Shown here: one piece after another, positions 17,531 through 27,024 of the stretch
How the letters are laid out: every line of letters begins with the position of its first letter
Position numbering within the stretch: the stretch's first letter is position 1
Source: Hyphomicrobium sp.
Lineage (GTDB): Bacteria; Pseudomonadota; Alphaproteobacteria; Rhizobiales; Hyphomicrobiaceae
NCBI GenBank assembly: GCA_030148725.1
Contig: JASBSU010000042.1
Span: 21,891-85,890 of the forward strand
Direction: 5' to 3'
Length of the DNA: 64,000 nt
The notes under the pieces: model-generated
Databases searched by the model: none
What the model saw: the letters and a program-made list of their open reading frames with translations, nothing else
Told to the model about the DNA's origin: nothing
Made by a program: the position numbers and the translations under genes

Positions 17531-17737
17531 ATGGCTACGAGGAAGAAGCCGTCGGGGCTCAATCCCGCGCTCCTGGCGTACATCGTGGTGTTCGGTGTGC
17601 TGATCGCGATCTACGGGAGGAAGGCGCTCGAAGGGTCCGCGACAAGCTTCGAGTGGATCACGCTCGGCGGGGCGGTGTTGTTGCTGCTGGTTGCCGTGTT
17701 CCGTCTGTTGCGCGATCTCGGGCGGCCGCAGGCTTGA
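17531..17737 (+). CDS. Small two-helix membrane protein, hypothetical
   Basis: About 68 residues from an ATG at 17531. A basic start (MATRKKPSGLNP) is followed by ALLAYIVVFGVLIAIYG and, after a short loop, by ITLGGAVLLLLVAVFRLL. Both are clear membrane helices, and the positive-inside pattern favours a cytoplasmic N-terminus. No family recognised. It converges on the TetR gene with an 11-base gap. Confidence 0.6.
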   Translation: MATRKKPSGLNPALLAYIVVFGVLIAIYGRKALEGSATSFEWITLGGAVLLLLVAVFRLLRDLGRPQA

Positions 17738-17747
17738 TCCGGCGGGC

Positions 17748-18497
17748 TCAGGACGCTCGCTCAGCAACGCCGGCGATGAAGGCGTCGATCGAGGCGTCGA
17801 ACGCAGCGTTAGGTTCGAGTGCCTTGAAGGCCGGGATCAAGGCGCGCGTGGCCGGATAACCCAGCGGATCGAGCGCCGATAGCTCGCTCTCGGCCTCCCG
17901 ATCGATCGGGGCGAGCAAGCCTTCCGCTTCCGAGACGGCGAAACCCAGAATGAACGCGAAGTAGGCGAGGCCCATTCCTGCCGCGTCCTTGTCGGACAGC
18001 CCAGCACGGCGCATGGCGCGATAGACCACCTCGCTCGATGCGTGGTCGATCGGGCCGGTGGCATGGAAGCGGAAATGCAGACGGAAGACGCGCGGATGTT
18101 TGCGGGCGAGGTCGCGGTAGGCGCGCGCGACGGCCTTGAGGTCGAAGCGCCAGTCGTCGGTCGGAAGTGGCTGGTGAACGGTAGCCAGCGCGTGATCGGC
18201 GATCTCGCGGAGCAATTCCTCGCGCGAACGGAAGTGATGCAGCACCGTCATGGGGTCGACGCCGACCCGCACACCGAGCTTGCGCAGTGAAAAGCCCTCG
18301 TCGCCCTCGCGGGCGAAGAGTTCAAATGCGGCCTTCAACATCGCGTCGCGGTCTACGCGGCCGCGGGTCCCGGCGCGAGCGCTGGTGACTGCCTTCTTCT
18401 TGGGGCGAGTTGTTGCCGTTCTTGACAATTCTACACCGTAGCCCATAAGCTCTTCACTGTAGCCATAGCGGTGCGGCGCGCCTTCTGCAAGGGTCAT
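17748..18497 (-). CDS. TetR family transcriptional regulator
   Basis: Up to 249 residues. The DNA-binding domain is RDAMLKAAFELFAREGDEGF, then SLRKLGVRVGVDPMTVLHHF, a classic TetR helix-turn-helix, followed by a ~150-residue helical ligand domain (DLKAVARAYRDLARKHPRVF). The start is uncertain: 18497 (ATG), 18446 (ATG) and weaker internal ones are possible, and nothing before residue ~45 looks conserved. It is divergent from the polyamine transaminase operon, so it is a good candidate repressor of it. The ligand is unknown; a polyamine or aldehyde is a guess. Confidence 0.85.
   Translation of the reverse strand: MTLAEGAPHRYGYSEELMGYGVELSRTATTRPKKKAVTSARAGTRGRVDRDAMLKAAFELFAREGDEGFSLRKLGVRVGVDPMTVLHHFRSREELLREIADHALATVHQPLPTDDWRFDLKAVARAYRDLARKHPRVFRLHFRFHATGPIDHASSEVVYRAMRRAGLSDKDAAGMGLAYFAFILGFAVSEAEGLLAPIDREAESELSALDPLGYPATRALIPAFKALEPNAAFDASIDAFIAGVAERAS
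18422..18449 (+). promoter_or_regulatory. Candidate sigma-70 promoter for transaminase/puu operon
   Basis: TTGACA at 18422-18427 is followed after 16 bases by CATAAG. GTAGCC-ATA-like direct repeats about 21 bases apart (18438 and 18459) overlap it and could be the TetR operator. If the TetR gene starts at 18497 these bases are also coding, which weakens the call. Confidence 0.3.
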
Positions 18498-18567
18498 TCC
18501 CGCGAGCGCGGATCGCTCGCCGCCTTGCCGCTCAGCTTTGAATTTTTACTCCTGTCGAGGTGGGGAA

Positions 18568-19950
18568 GTGACCGGTCATAACCAGACGAAGCACTGGCAG
18601 GAGCTCGACGCGCTCCATCATTTGCATCCCTTCACCAACCACCAATCGCTGAGGGTTGGCGGATCGCGCGTCATCGTGCGCGGCGAGGGTCCTTATATCT
18701 GGGACAGCGAAGGGCATCGCATTCTCGACGGCATGGCGGGCCTCTGGACCGCTGCCATCGGTCATGGCCGGCGTGAGCTTGCAGAAGCTGCCTATGCGCA
18801 GATGCTGGAGTTGCCGTTCTACAATACGTTCTTCCGCACGACGCATCCCCCCGTCATCGAGCTGTCGCGCAAGCTCGCGGAGATTGCCCCCGAGAGCCTC
18901 AACCAGGTTTTCTATGGATCATCCGGTTCGGAAGCCAACGACATGGCTATCCGGCTGATCCGTCACTATTGGGTGCTGAAGGGCGAGCCGCAGCGGCGCA
19001 TCATCATCTCGCGCAAGAACGCCTATCACGGCTCGACGATCGCTGCCGGTTCGATGGGCGGCATGAGCCATGTGCATGAGCACAGCTATCCGCGCTATGA
19101 AGGCTTCCGCCACGTGATGGACCCCTACTGGTATGGGGAAGGCAACGACGGCGAGGACCTGCAGGCATTCGGGTTGCGCGCAGCGCGTGCCTTCGAGGAG
19201 GAAATTCTCGCGTGTGGACCCGAGAACGTCGCAGCTATCGCGGCGGAGCCGGTGCAGGGCGCTGGCGGCGTGAAAATTCCGCCGGAAAGCTACTGGCCGG
19301 AGGTGCAGCGCATCGTCGACAAGTACGGCATCCTGCTGCTCGCCGATGAGGTCATCACCGGGTTCGGGCGGCTCGGCGCGTGGTTCGGCTCGCAGCACTA
19401 TGGCATTCGGCCGGACATCATCACCTTCGCGAAGGCGATCACGTCGGGATACATCCCGCTGTCGGGCATCATCGTGCACGACCGCATCGCCGATGCGCTG
19501 ATGGCGCACAACGACGACTTCCATCACGGCTACACGTTCTCCGGGCATCCGGTGGCGTGTGCGGTGGCGCTGAAGAACCTCGAAATCATCGAGCGCGAGC
19601 AACTCATCCCGCGCGTCAACGACACGACCGGGCCGGCGCTGGCCCGCGTGCTCGCGAAGTTCAAGGACCATCCGCTGGTCGGCGAGGTTCGTTCCGAGGG
19701 CCTGCTCGGCGCGATCGAGCTCGTGGCCGACAAACGCACGCGGCGTCGCTTCGCGCAGCCGGGCCGGGTCGGTCTCATCTGTCGCGACCACTTCTTCCGC
19801 GAAGGCTTCATCATGCGCGCGGTGTTCGACACGATGGTATGCGCGCCGCCGCTCATTTGGGGCGAGGAACAGTTCGCTGAGGCGGAGCGGATCATCGGCC
19901 GCTGCCTCGACCTGACGCTGAAGGACGTCGCCGGGGAGGTCGCCGCGTGA
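18568..19950 (+). CDS. Class III aminotransferase, SpuC-like putrescine transaminase
   Basis: About 460 residues from a GTG at 18568 with GAGG seven bases upstream. Motifs are FYGSSGSEANDMAIRL (phosphate binding), SRKNAYHGSTIAAGSMGG, ILLLADEVITGFGRLG (Asp contacting the PLP nitrogen), and ITFAKAITSGYIPLSG with the Schiff-base lysine. The sequence is closest by eye to putrescine/spermidine-pyruvate transaminases (SpuC) and related omega-transaminases. It would convert putrescine to 4-aminobutyraldehyde, a route parallel to the glutamylation pathway encoded just downstream. Other amines are possible. The next gene overlaps by four bases. Confidence 0.85.
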   Translation: MTGHNQTKHWQELDALHHLHPFTNHQSLRVGGSRVIVRGEGPYIWDSEGHRILDGMAGLWTAAIGHGRRELAEAAYAQMLELPFYNTFFRTTHPPVIELSRKLAEIAPESLNQVFYGSSGSEANDMAIRLIRHYWVLKGEPQRRIIISRKNAYHGSTIAAGSMGGMSHVHEHSYPRYEGFRHVMDPYWYGEGNDGEDLQAFGLRAARAFEEEILACGPENVAAIAAEPVQGAGGVKIPPESYWPEVQRIVDKYGILLLADEVITGFGRLGAWFGSQHYGIRPDIITFAKAITSGYIPLSGIIVHDRIADALMAHNDDFHHGYTFSGHPVACAVALKNLEIIEREQLIPRVNDTTGPALARVLAKFKDHPLVGEVRSEGLLGAIELVADKRTRRRFAQPGRVGLICRDHFFREGFIMRAVFDTMVCAPPLIWGEEQFAEAERIIGRCLDLTLKDVAGEVAA

Positions 19951-20678
19951 CGCGCCCTATCGTCGTCATTCCAGCGTGCACGAAAACGGTGGAAGGGCAT
20001 ACGTCCGATTCGGTGCGGCGCAGCTATACGGCGGCGGTTTCCGAGATCGCGGAACTGCAGCCGGTCATCGTGCCGGTTGGTGCGCCGGACATCGGCTCGG
20101 TCCTCGACATCGCCGATGCGATTCTGTTGCCGGGCAGTCCGTCGAACGTCGAGCCCAGTCACTACGGCACCGAGCCGCCGGTGCTGCCGGAGGCGCTCGA
20201 TCAGGCGCGCGATGCGCTGACGCTGCCGCTCATTCGCGAGGCCATCGGCCGCAAGATCCCGATCTTCGCGATCTGCCGCGGGCTGCAGGAGATCAACGTC
20301 GCGCTGGGCGGTACGCTGCATCAGGCGGTGCATAGTCTCGAGGGTCATCGCGATCACCGGGCGCCGGCCGACAAGAGCGTCGAGGAGCGCTTCGGACCTG
20401 CGCATCACATTTCGTTGCGCGGCCTGTTGCGCGAGTGGATCGGGTCGGACGACATCATCGTCAACTCCGTGCATGGCCAGGGACTGGCGCGCCTTGGCGA
20501 TGGCCTGCAGCCCGAAGCCTTCGCCGAGGATGGTCTCGTCGAAGCCGTGCGCGGGCCGCACGATGACGCATTCTGCCTCGGCGTGCAGTGGCACCCGGAG
20601 TGGCTGGCAAAAGCAAATCCAGTGTCCGTGCTGCTGTTCAAGCGGTTCGGAGAGGCTGCAAGAGGCAAGCAATCATGA
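19947..20678 (+). CDS. puuD: Gamma-glutamyl-GABA hydrolase, PuuD family
   Basis: About 243 residues, a class I glutamine-amidotransferase-like hydrolase. The nucleophile is in IFAICRGLQEINVALGG, and the His-Glu pair in GVQWHPEW near the C-terminus. AILLPGSPSNVEPSHYG is characteristic of PuuD. It cleaves gamma-glutamyl-GABA to GABA and glutamate, the last step of the gamma-glutamylated putrescine route. Start GTG at 19947 overlaps the transaminase stop, and its own stop overlaps the next ATG, so the three genes are coupled. Confidence 0.88.
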   Translation: MTRPIVVIPACTKTVEGHTSDSVRRSYTAAVSEIAELQPVIVPVGAPDIGSVLDIADAILLPGSPSNVEPSHYGTEPPVLPEALDQARDALTLPLIREAIGRKIPIFAICRGLQEINVALGGTLHQAVHSLEGHRDHRAPADKSVEERFGPAHHISLRGLLREWIGSDDIIVNSVHGQGLARLGDGLQPEAFAEDGLVEAVRGPHDDAFCLGVQWHPEWLAKANPVSVLLFKRFGEAARGKQS

Positions 20679-22024
20679 CGAGCGGCAGGCTCACCGAAGA
20701 CGAGGCACGCGCGTTTCTCGACGCCAATCCGAACGTCGACTGGATCGACATCTTCATCTACGACCTCAACGGCATCGCGCGCGGCAAGCGCATTCGCCGC
20801 GCCGACCTGCTCTCCATCGCTAAGAACGGACTGATGATGCCGGGCTCGGTGTTCATCATGGATCCGCTCGGCAATTGCGTCGAAGAGACGGGGCGTCTGT
20901 GGGAAACCGGCGATCCTGATTTCCAGTGCCGCATCCTGTCGGGGACGCTGGTGCCGATCCCGGTCGGCAACGGACGGCATGGACAGGCCGTGATGGCCGT
21001 GGAAGTGGCCGATGATCTCGATCCGCGCACGGTTCTGCAAAAGCAAGTCGATCGCCTCAAGGCGTCAGGGCTGAAGCCGGTGGCCGCCGTCGAGCTCGAG
21101 TTCTACGTCACGAAGCCGGGTGCCAACGGGTCTTTCTCACTGAACATGGCGGATGGCGTCTGCGATGACCCGAACCGGCCCATGACCTTCGGCTTCGAAG
21201 ACATGGACGAGCTTGGGCCGCTGATGGACGACATCTACACAGTCGCCGCCGCGCAGGGGCTGCCCGTCGATGCGGTGATGCAGGAGACGGGACCCGGGCA
21301 GTTCGAGATCAATCTCAAGCATCGCGACGACGTGGTGGCTGCAGCGCTCGACGGTCTGCTGCTGAAGCGTGCGGTGAGAACAGCCGCCAAGGCCCGCGGG
21401 CTCGACGCGACGTTCATGGCGAAGCCGCACCACGATTGGGCTGGCTCGGGCATGCACGTGCATGTCAGTCTGTGCGATGACAGCGGCAAGAACCTCTTCG
21501 CGGGCGATCCCATCTCGGGTCTCTTCAAGAATGCGCTCGGTGGGCTGCGGGAGACGATGCCCGATCTCATGGCGTTCTGGGGGCAGACGGCCAACGCCTA
21601 CAGACGCTATGTGCCGCGTGCCTATGTCTCGCTCGCCGCGCACTGGGGCTACAATAATCGCACGGTGGCGCTGCGCATTCCTCACTGCAGCGGTCAGGCG
21701 ATGCGTGTGGAACATCGTGTGGCAGGCGCTGACGCCAACCCTTATCTCGTCGTCGCGGGCATTCTGGCCGGCATTCAATACGGGATCGCCAACAAGATCG
21801 ATCCGGGTCCCGCGGCTGAAGGCAATGCTGAGGAACTCGCGGCCCCTGCCCTGCCGACGAACTGGAGCAGCGCGCTGGAGCGGTTCGAGACCTCGCAGTT
21901 CGTCAAGGATGCGTTCGGCGCCTACTTCCAGGACGTCTACGCTCGTCTCAAACAAACCGAGCGGCAGAACTTCGAGCGTCTCGTCACGCCGCTCGATCAC
22001 CTGTGGTATGCGCGCGTTGCTTGA
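20675..22024 (+). CDS. puuA: Gamma-glutamylputrescine synthetase-like (glutamine synthetase fold), copy 1
   Basis: About 449 residues. The ATG at 20675 overlaps the puuD stop (ATGA). The N-terminal beta-grasp (VDWIDIFIYDLNGIARGKRI) is that of PuuA-type rather than GlnA-type proteins. The catalytic domain shows VAAVELEFYV, GPGQFEINLKHRDD, TFMAKPHHDWAGSGMHVHVS, and VEHRVAGADANPYLVV. It would ligate glutamate to putrescine using ATP. A second copy lies at 31393. Substrate may be another amine, as this family is broad. Confidence 0.85.
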   Translation: MTSGRLTEDEARAFLDANPNVDWIDIFIYDLNGIARGKRIRRADLLSIAKNGLMMPGSVFIMDPLGNCVEETGRLWETGDPDFQCRILSGTLVPIPVGNGRHGQAVMAVEVADDLDPRTVLQKQVDRLKASGLKPVAAVELEFYVTKPGANGSFSLNMADGVCDDPNRPMTFGFEDMDELGPLMDDIYTVAAAQGLPVDAVMQETGPGQFEINLKHRDDVVAAALDGLLLKRAVRTAAKARGLDATFMAKPHHDWAGSGMHVHVSLCDDSGKNLFAGDPISGLFKNALGGLRETMPDLMAFWGQTANAYRRYVPRAYVSLAAHWGYNNRTVALRIPHCSGQAMRVEHRVAGADANPYLVVAGILAGIQYGIANKIDPGPAAEGNAEELAAPALPTNWSSALERFETSQFVKDAFGAYFQDVYARLKQTERQNFERLVTPLDHLWYARVA

Positions 22025-22035
22025 GGAGCCGGCCC

Positions 22036-23526
22036 ATGACTTCGCTTGAGCATTTCGAAAAGATCGCCGGGACGCTGCCGTTGCCCGGTCTGGCGATCAT
22101 CGACGGGCAGAAGCGACAGAGCCTCAGCGGCAAGACGTTTGACAACGTCACGCCGCGCAACGGCCGCGTGCTCAATCAGGTGGCGGCATGCGATGCCGAG
22201 GACATCGACGTCGCCGTGCGTGCGGCGCGCGCTGCGTTCGAGGATGGCCGGTGGCGGAACCTGCACTACCGCGAGAAGAAGCGCATCTTGTTCAAGCTCG
22301 CCGATCTCATGGAGCGGGACGCTGAGACGCTGGCTGTTCTGGAAAGCCTCGACGTCGGCAAGCCGATCAGCGACGCGCTCTCCGTAGACGTGCCGAATAC
22401 CATCCGCACGCTCCGCTACTACGCGGAAGCGCTCGATAAAGTCTATGGCGAGGTCGGCCCGCAGACAGCGGATCGCTTTTCTTACGTCGTGCACGATCCG
22501 CTTGGCGTGATCGGCGCCATCGTGCCGTGGAACTTCCCGCTGATGATGGCGATGTGGAAGGTCGCGCCGGCATTGGCGATGGGCAATTCAATGGTGCTGA
22601 AGCCGGCCGAACAATCGCCGCTGACGGCGCTGAAGCTCGGCGAGCTGGCGCTTGAAGCTGGGCTGCCGGCTGGTGTGCTCAATGTCGTGCCGGGTTTGGG
22701 CGAGACCGCAGGCAAGGCGCTCGCGCTGCACATGGACGTGGACATGATCGCGTTCACGGGATCGGGCGCGGTTGGCCGGCTGCTGATGCAGTACTCCGGG
22801 CAAAGCAACCTGAAGCGCGTGAGCCTGGAGCTAGGTGGCAAGTCTCCGCAGATCGTGTTTGCCGATTGCCCTGCCCTCGATGCAGCGGCGACGCACGCGG
22901 CGTGGGGCATTTTCTACAACCAGGGCGAAGTCTGCACGGCCGCCTCGCGCCTGCTCGTTGAGGAAAGCATCAAGGACCAGTTTCTGGAGCAGGTCTTGAA
23001 GCGGGCGCGGGAGATCGTGCCGGGAGATCCGCTGGAGCCGAAGACGAATTTCGGCGCCGTCGTCTCGGAAGAACAGATGAAGACGGTGCTGCGGTTCATC
23101 GATGGCGCAGGGCAGGACGGAGCGAGCCTGCGTCTCGGTGGCAAGCGGGCGCTGGCCGATACCGGAGGCTTCTATGTCGAGCCGACGGTGTTCGATGGCG
23201 TGAGACCTGACGCGAAGATCGCGCGCGAAGAAGTGTTCGGGCCGGTGCTGGCGATCACGGAATTCCACGGTGCCGACGAAGCCTTCAAGCTCGCCAATTC
23301 GACGGTCTACGGGCTCGCTGCCGGGCTATGGACGCGCGACATCAGTCTTGCACACCGTGCGGCGCGCGACATCAGGGCCGGACTCGTGTGGGTCAACGGC
23401 TGGGATGCCTGCGACATCACGATGCCCTTCGGCGGCTTCAAGCAGTCGGGCTTCGGTCGCGATCGATCGTTGCACGCACTTCACAAGTACGCCGACCTCA
23501 AGTCGGTTTCGATCACGTTGCGCTGA
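22036..23526 (+). CDS. puuC: Gamma-glutamyl-gamma-aminobutyraldehyde dehydrogenase-like
   Basis: About 496 residues from an ATG at 22036 with TGAGGAG upstream. VIGAIVPWNFPLMMAMWKV is the NAD(P)-binding entry, SLELGGKSPQIVF carries the general-base Glu, and NQGEVCTAASRLLVEE the catalytic Cys. MPFGGFKQSGFGRDRS is the C-terminal motif. Length and order match PuuC/BetB aldehyde dehydrogenases. In this operon it most likely oxidises gamma-glutamyl-gamma-aminobutyraldehyde, or 4-aminobutyraldehyde from the upstream transaminase. Confidence 0.87.
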   Translation: MTSLEHFEKIAGTLPLPGLAIIDGQKRQSLSGKTFDNVTPRNGRVLNQVAACDAEDIDVAVRAARAAFEDGRWRNLHYREKKRILFKLADLMERDAETLAVLESLDVGKPISDALSVDVPNTIRTLRYYAEALDKVYGEVGPQTADRFSYVVHDPLGVIGAIVPWNFPLMMAMWKVAPALAMGNSMVLKPAEQSPLTALKLGELALEAGLPAGVLNVVPGLGETAGKALALHMDVDMIAFTGSGAVGRLLMQYSGQSNLKRVSLELGGKSPQIVFADCPALDAAATHAAWGIFYNQGEVCTAASRLLVEESIKDQFLEQVLKRAREIVPGDPLEPKTNFGAVVSEEQMKTVLRFIDGAGQDGASLRLGGKRALADTGGFYVEPTVFDGVRPDAKIAREEVFGPVLAITEFHGADEAFKLANSTVYGLAAGLWTRDISLAHRAARDIRAGLVWVNGWDACDITMPFGGFKQSGFGRDRSLHALHKYADLKSVSITLR

Positions 23527-23556
23527 GCCGCTTCCAGACTACGAACGGGTACGCAC

Positions 23557-24843
23557 ATGACTTCCTCAACCAGCTTGCACGAGCGTCGCGCGAATGCTGT
23601 TGCACGCGGTGTTTCCAACGCGACTACCATCTACGCCAAGCGCGCGAAGAACGCCGAGATCTGGGATGAGGACGGGCGTCGGTACGTCGACTTCGCCGCC
23701 GGTATTGCCGTCGTCAACACGGGGCATCAGCATCCGAAGGTGATCGCCGCCGTGGAGGAGCAGCTCAAGGCGTTCTCGCACGTCTGCTTCCAGGTGACTC
23801 CGTACGAGAGCTACGTTCGACTGGCTGAGCGACTGAACGAGCTTGCTCCTGTCGCGAAGCCGGCAAAGACGCTGCTGCTGTCCACGGGCGCCGAGGCGGT
23901 CGAGAATGCGGTGAAGGTGGCGCGCATCTATACGGGCCGGCCGGGCATCATCTCGTTCAGCGGTGGTTTTCACGGGCGCACGCTGATGGGCATGGCGCTC
24001 ACCGGCAAAGTGGTGCCCTACAAGAAGGGCTTCGGCCCCTTCCCGTCCGATGTCTACAACGTGCCTTTCCCGAATCCCTATCACGGGGTCAGCGTCGAGG
24101 AGAGCCTCGCGGCGCTGAAGTCGCTGTTCAAGTACACCGCCGATCCGTCGAGCGTCGCTGCGATCATCATCGAGCCGGTGCAGGGCGAAGGCGGGTTCTA
24201 TCAGGCGCCGGTCGAGTTCCTTCGCGCGCTGCGCGCGCTGTGCGATGAGCACGGAATCCTGCTGATTGCCGACGAGATCCAGACGGGATTTGCGCGCACC
24301 GGGAAGATGTTCGCGCTGGAGCACGCTGGCATCAAGGCGGACGTGGTGACGCTTGCGAAGGGTCTTGCTGGCGGCTTCCCGCTTTCAGCCATCACCGGTC
24401 GGGCTGAGGTGATGGATGCGTCACCTCCAGGCGGTCTCGGCGGCACGTATGCGGGTAATCCAGTGGCCTGCGCGGCTGCGCACGCGGTTCTCGACGTGAT
24501 CGAGGACGAGCGGCTGTGTGAGCGTGCGAACGCGATCGGCCGCATCATTCTCGACCGTTGCAATGCGCTCAAACAGCAGTCGAACTTCAAATGCATCGGC
24601 GACGTGCGTGGCGTCGGGGCGATGTGCGCCGTCGAGTTCGTCAAGGACGGCAATGCGGACGATCCGGACCCGCAGCTCACGCAGCGCGTGATGAAGGCGG
24701 CCAACGCAAACGGTCTCATTCTGCTGCCGTGCGGCACGTATGGTAACGTCATCCGCTTCCTGGTGCCGCTGACGGCAAGCGATGAGATCGTGCGCGAAGG
24801 CATGGATCTGTTCGCGAAGAGCCTCGCCGAGGCGGTCGCGTAA
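23557..24843 (+). CDS. gabT: 4-aminobutyrate aminotransferase (GabT-like)
   Basis: About 428 residues. LLLSTGAEAVENAVKVARIY binds PLP phosphate, SFSGGFHGRTLMGMALTGK is a GabT signature, LLIADEIQTGFARTGKMF holds the conserved Asp, and VTLAKGLAGGFPLSAITG the Schiff-base lysine. It transfers the amino group of GABA to 2-oxoglutarate, so GABA released by PuuD enters succinate metabolism. It lies 30 bases after puuC, last in the rightward operon, converging on the leftward oxidase gene. Confidence 0.9.
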   Translation: MTSSTSLHERRANAVARGVSNATTIYAKRAKNAEIWDEDGRRYVDFAAGIAVVNTGHQHPKVIAAVEEQLKAFSHVCFQVTPYESYVRLAERLNELAPVAKPAKTLLLSTGAEAVENAVKVARIYTGRPGIISFSGGFHGRTLMGMALTGKVVPYKKGFGPFPSDVYNVPFPNPYHGVSVEESLAALKSLFKYTADPSSVAAIIIEPVQGEGGFYQAPVEFLRALRALCDEHGILLIADEIQTGFARTGKMFALEHAGIKADVVTLAKGLAGGFPLSAITGRAEVMDASPPGGLGGTYAGNPVACAAAHAVLDVIEDERLCERANAIGRIILDRCNALKQQSNFKCIGDVRGVGAMCAVEFVKDGNADDPDPQLTQRVMKAANANGLILLPCGTYGNVIRFLVPLTASDEIVREGMDLFAKSLAEAVA

Positions 24844-24863
24844 GTCGTCCCTGCGTTCGTTCG

Positions 24864-26138
24864 TCAGAACAGATCGCGCATACGATAATAGAGCATGCCG
24901 GCGGCCAGGATCTGGTTGCCGGCCCACTCGCCGACTGGCAGCCGGACGTGCCGGATGCGCGCTAAAAGATCGAACCTGTCGCTCTTGCCTTCGATGGCGT
25001 CGGCGATCACCTCGCCCATGATGTGCGAGGTACCGACGCCCTGCCCGACGAAGCCTTCCATGTAATAGACGTTCGGCTCCAGCATGCCGATGGCGGGCGC
25101 ACGATTGATGGTAAGGCCAAGCCTGCCGCCCCAGGCGAAGTCGACGCGGACGTCCTTCAGCTTCGGATAGACCTTCGCGAGCCGTGGCCGCATCGTTTCC
25201 ACGAGATCCTTGGGGTCGCGGTTGGAATAGTTGCAGCGACCGCCGAACAGCACGCGCCGGTCGGCCGACATGCGATAGTAGTCGACGACGATATTGCTGT
25301 CGGCGATGGCGTAGTCGTGCGGATTGATCTCCCGGGCGAGGGTTTCGTCCAAGGGCTCGGTTGCGATGATGTAACTGCCGATGGGCAGCTGCACCCCGAG
25401 CAGCGGACCGCGGGTGAACTTGTGATCGGTGTTGCCGGCCAGAACGATCGTCTTCGCCTCGACGCTGCCGGCGGGCGTCAGAACACGCGGACGCGTTCCG
25501 CCCGTCAGCTCGATCGCCGGCGTGTCCTCGTAGATGCGCGCGCCGAGCGTTGTTGCGGCACGGGCTTCGCCCAGCACGAGGTTTAGCGGATGGAGATGCC
25601 CGCTGCGCCGGTCGATGATTCCGCCATGATAGATATTGGTGCCGACAACGCCCTCGGACTCCTCCGGTCCGAACAGCGTCAGGTGGTCAGCGTCGCCGAG
25701 TGCGCGGCGCTCCTCATAGTAGGCTTTGAGCGCGCCCATATGGCTCGGCCGAGCGGCCGCTTCGACCCAGCCGCGTTTCAGATCGCAGGCGATCGCATAT
25801 TTCGCGACCCGCTCCTCGATCAGCTCGATACCGCGGTATCGGACGTCTTCCAGGAGACGCGTGCCGGCGTCGCCGAGTTGGCGCTTGATCGTCCCCTCGC
25901 CGCTGAGGCCGGCGATGAGCTGGCCGCCGTTGCGGCCCGAAGCAGCATTGGCGAGGCGCCCGGCCTCGACGAGAACGACAGAGTGCCCACGCTCGGCGAG
26001 CATCAACGCGGTTGCTGTGCCGGACAAACCGCCGCCGATGACGCAGATGTCGGCACGCACCGGTCCTACGAGTTTGGGATAGCGGGTTGGGTCGTTGGCG
26101 GTCGCCGCGTAGTAGGTCGGCGCAGTATCGGGGGACAT
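24864..26138 (-). CDS. puuB: FAD-dependent gamma-glutamylputrescine oxidase-like
   Basis: About 424 residues, a DAO-fold flavoprotein. ADICVIGGGLSGTATALMLA near residue 30 is the FAD-binding GxGxxG loop, with LVEAGRLANAASGRNGGQL after it, typical of PuuB/YtnP oxidases. GRLGLTINRAPAIGML and EGFVGQGVGTSHIMGE close the FAD site. It oxidises gamma-glutamylputrescine to the aldehyde with H2O2 release. The ATG at 26138 has CAGGAG upstream. It is last in the leftward pot operon. Confidence 0.87.
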   Translation of the reverse strand: MSPDTAPTYYAATANDPTRYPKLVGPVRADICVIGGGLSGTATALMLAERGHSVVLVEAGRLANAASGRNGGQLIAGLSGEGTIKRQLGDAGTRLLEDVRYRGIELIEERVAKYAIACDLKRGWVEAAARPSHMGALKAYYEERRALGDADHLTLFGPEESEGVVGTNIYHGGIIDRRSGHLHPLNLVLGEARAATTLGARIYEDTPAIELTGGTRPRVLTPAGSVEAKTIVLAGNTDHKFTRGPLLGVQLPIGSYIIATEPLDETLAREINPHDYAIADSNIVVDYYRMSADRRVLFGGRCNYSNRDPKDLVETMRPRLAKVYPKLKDVRVDFAWGGRLGLTINRAPAIGMLEPNVYYMEGFVGQGVGTSHIMGEVIADAIEGKSDRFDLLARIRHVRLPVGEWAGNQILAAGMLYYRMRDLF

Positions 26139-26208
26139 GCTTCGCTCCTGATGTCCATGGCTCCGCACCGGCCGGTGAGAGCCAAGGACATTGGTTGTTC
26201 TTCGTTCT

Positions 26209-27024
26209 TCAGGCTACAGCGGCGCGCCGCTCGCGATCCTCGCGTGTTGCCTGGCGCCGCGTGAGATACGAGGCGACGAGCACGCCGGCCGTGACGATGC
26301 CGATCAGGATGGTCGAGATGGCGTTGATTTCTGGTGTCACGCCGAGACGCACCTGGCTGTAGATCTTCATCGGCAATGTGGTGGCGCCGGGGCCGGTCGT
26401 AAAGCTGGCGATGACGAGATCGTCGAGCGACAGGGTGAAGGAGAGCAGCCAGGCCGAAATGACGGACGGCGCGATGATCGGCAGCGTCACCTGGAAGAAA
26501 GTGCTCACGGGGCCGGCGCCGAGATCCATCGCGGCTTCCTCGACCGATTTGTCGAAGTCGAAGAGGCGCGCCTGCACGACGACGGCGGCGTAGCACATCG
26601 AGAACGTCACGTGAGCGATGGTGATGGTCCAGAAACCGCGGTCGAAGCCGATCGCAACGAACAACAGCAGCAGCGACAGGCCGGTGATGACCTCCGGCAT
26701 GACGAGCGGCGCGAAGATCATCCCCGAGAACATCGTGCGGCCGCGGAAGCGCCCCATGCGCACGAGGACGATGGCGGCCATCGTGCCGAGGATGGTGGCG
26801 AAGGTTGCCGATAGGAACGCGACGCGCAGCGTCACCCACGCGGCGCTAAGGAGCCCCTCGTTCGAGAGCAGGTTGACGTACCACTTGGTCGACCAGCCGC
26901 CCCAGACCGTCACCAGCTTCGACTCGTTAAAGCTGTAGATCACGAGCAGCAGGATCGGGATGTAGAGGAAGGCGAAGCCCAGCGCGATCGATGTCGCGTT
27001 GAAGTATGAGAAGCGGCCCTTCAT
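26209..27024 (-). CDS. potI: Polyamine ABC transporter permease PotI
   Basis: About 271 residues with six membrane helices. The loop EEAAMDLGAGPVSTFFQVTL is the EAA motif that docks the ATPase. The ATG at 27024 overlaps the stop of potH (ATGA). The SLDDLVIASFTTGPGATTLP stretch is typical of PotI/PotC. With PotH it forms the inner-membrane channel for putrescine or spermidine. Confidence 0.92.
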   Translation of the reverse strand: MKGRFSYFNATSIALGFAFLYIPILLLVIYSFNESKLVTVWGGWSTKWYVNLLSNEGLLSAAWVTLRVAFLSATFATILGTMAAIVLVRMGRFRGRTMFSGMIFAPLVMPEVITGLSLLLLFVAIGFDRGFWTITIAHVTFSMCYAAVVVQARLFDFDKSVEEAAMDLGAGPVSTFFQVTLPIIAPSVISAWLLSFTLSLDDLVIASFTTGPGATTLPMKIYSQVRLGVTPEINAISTILIGIVTAGVLVASYLTRRQATREDRERRAAVA

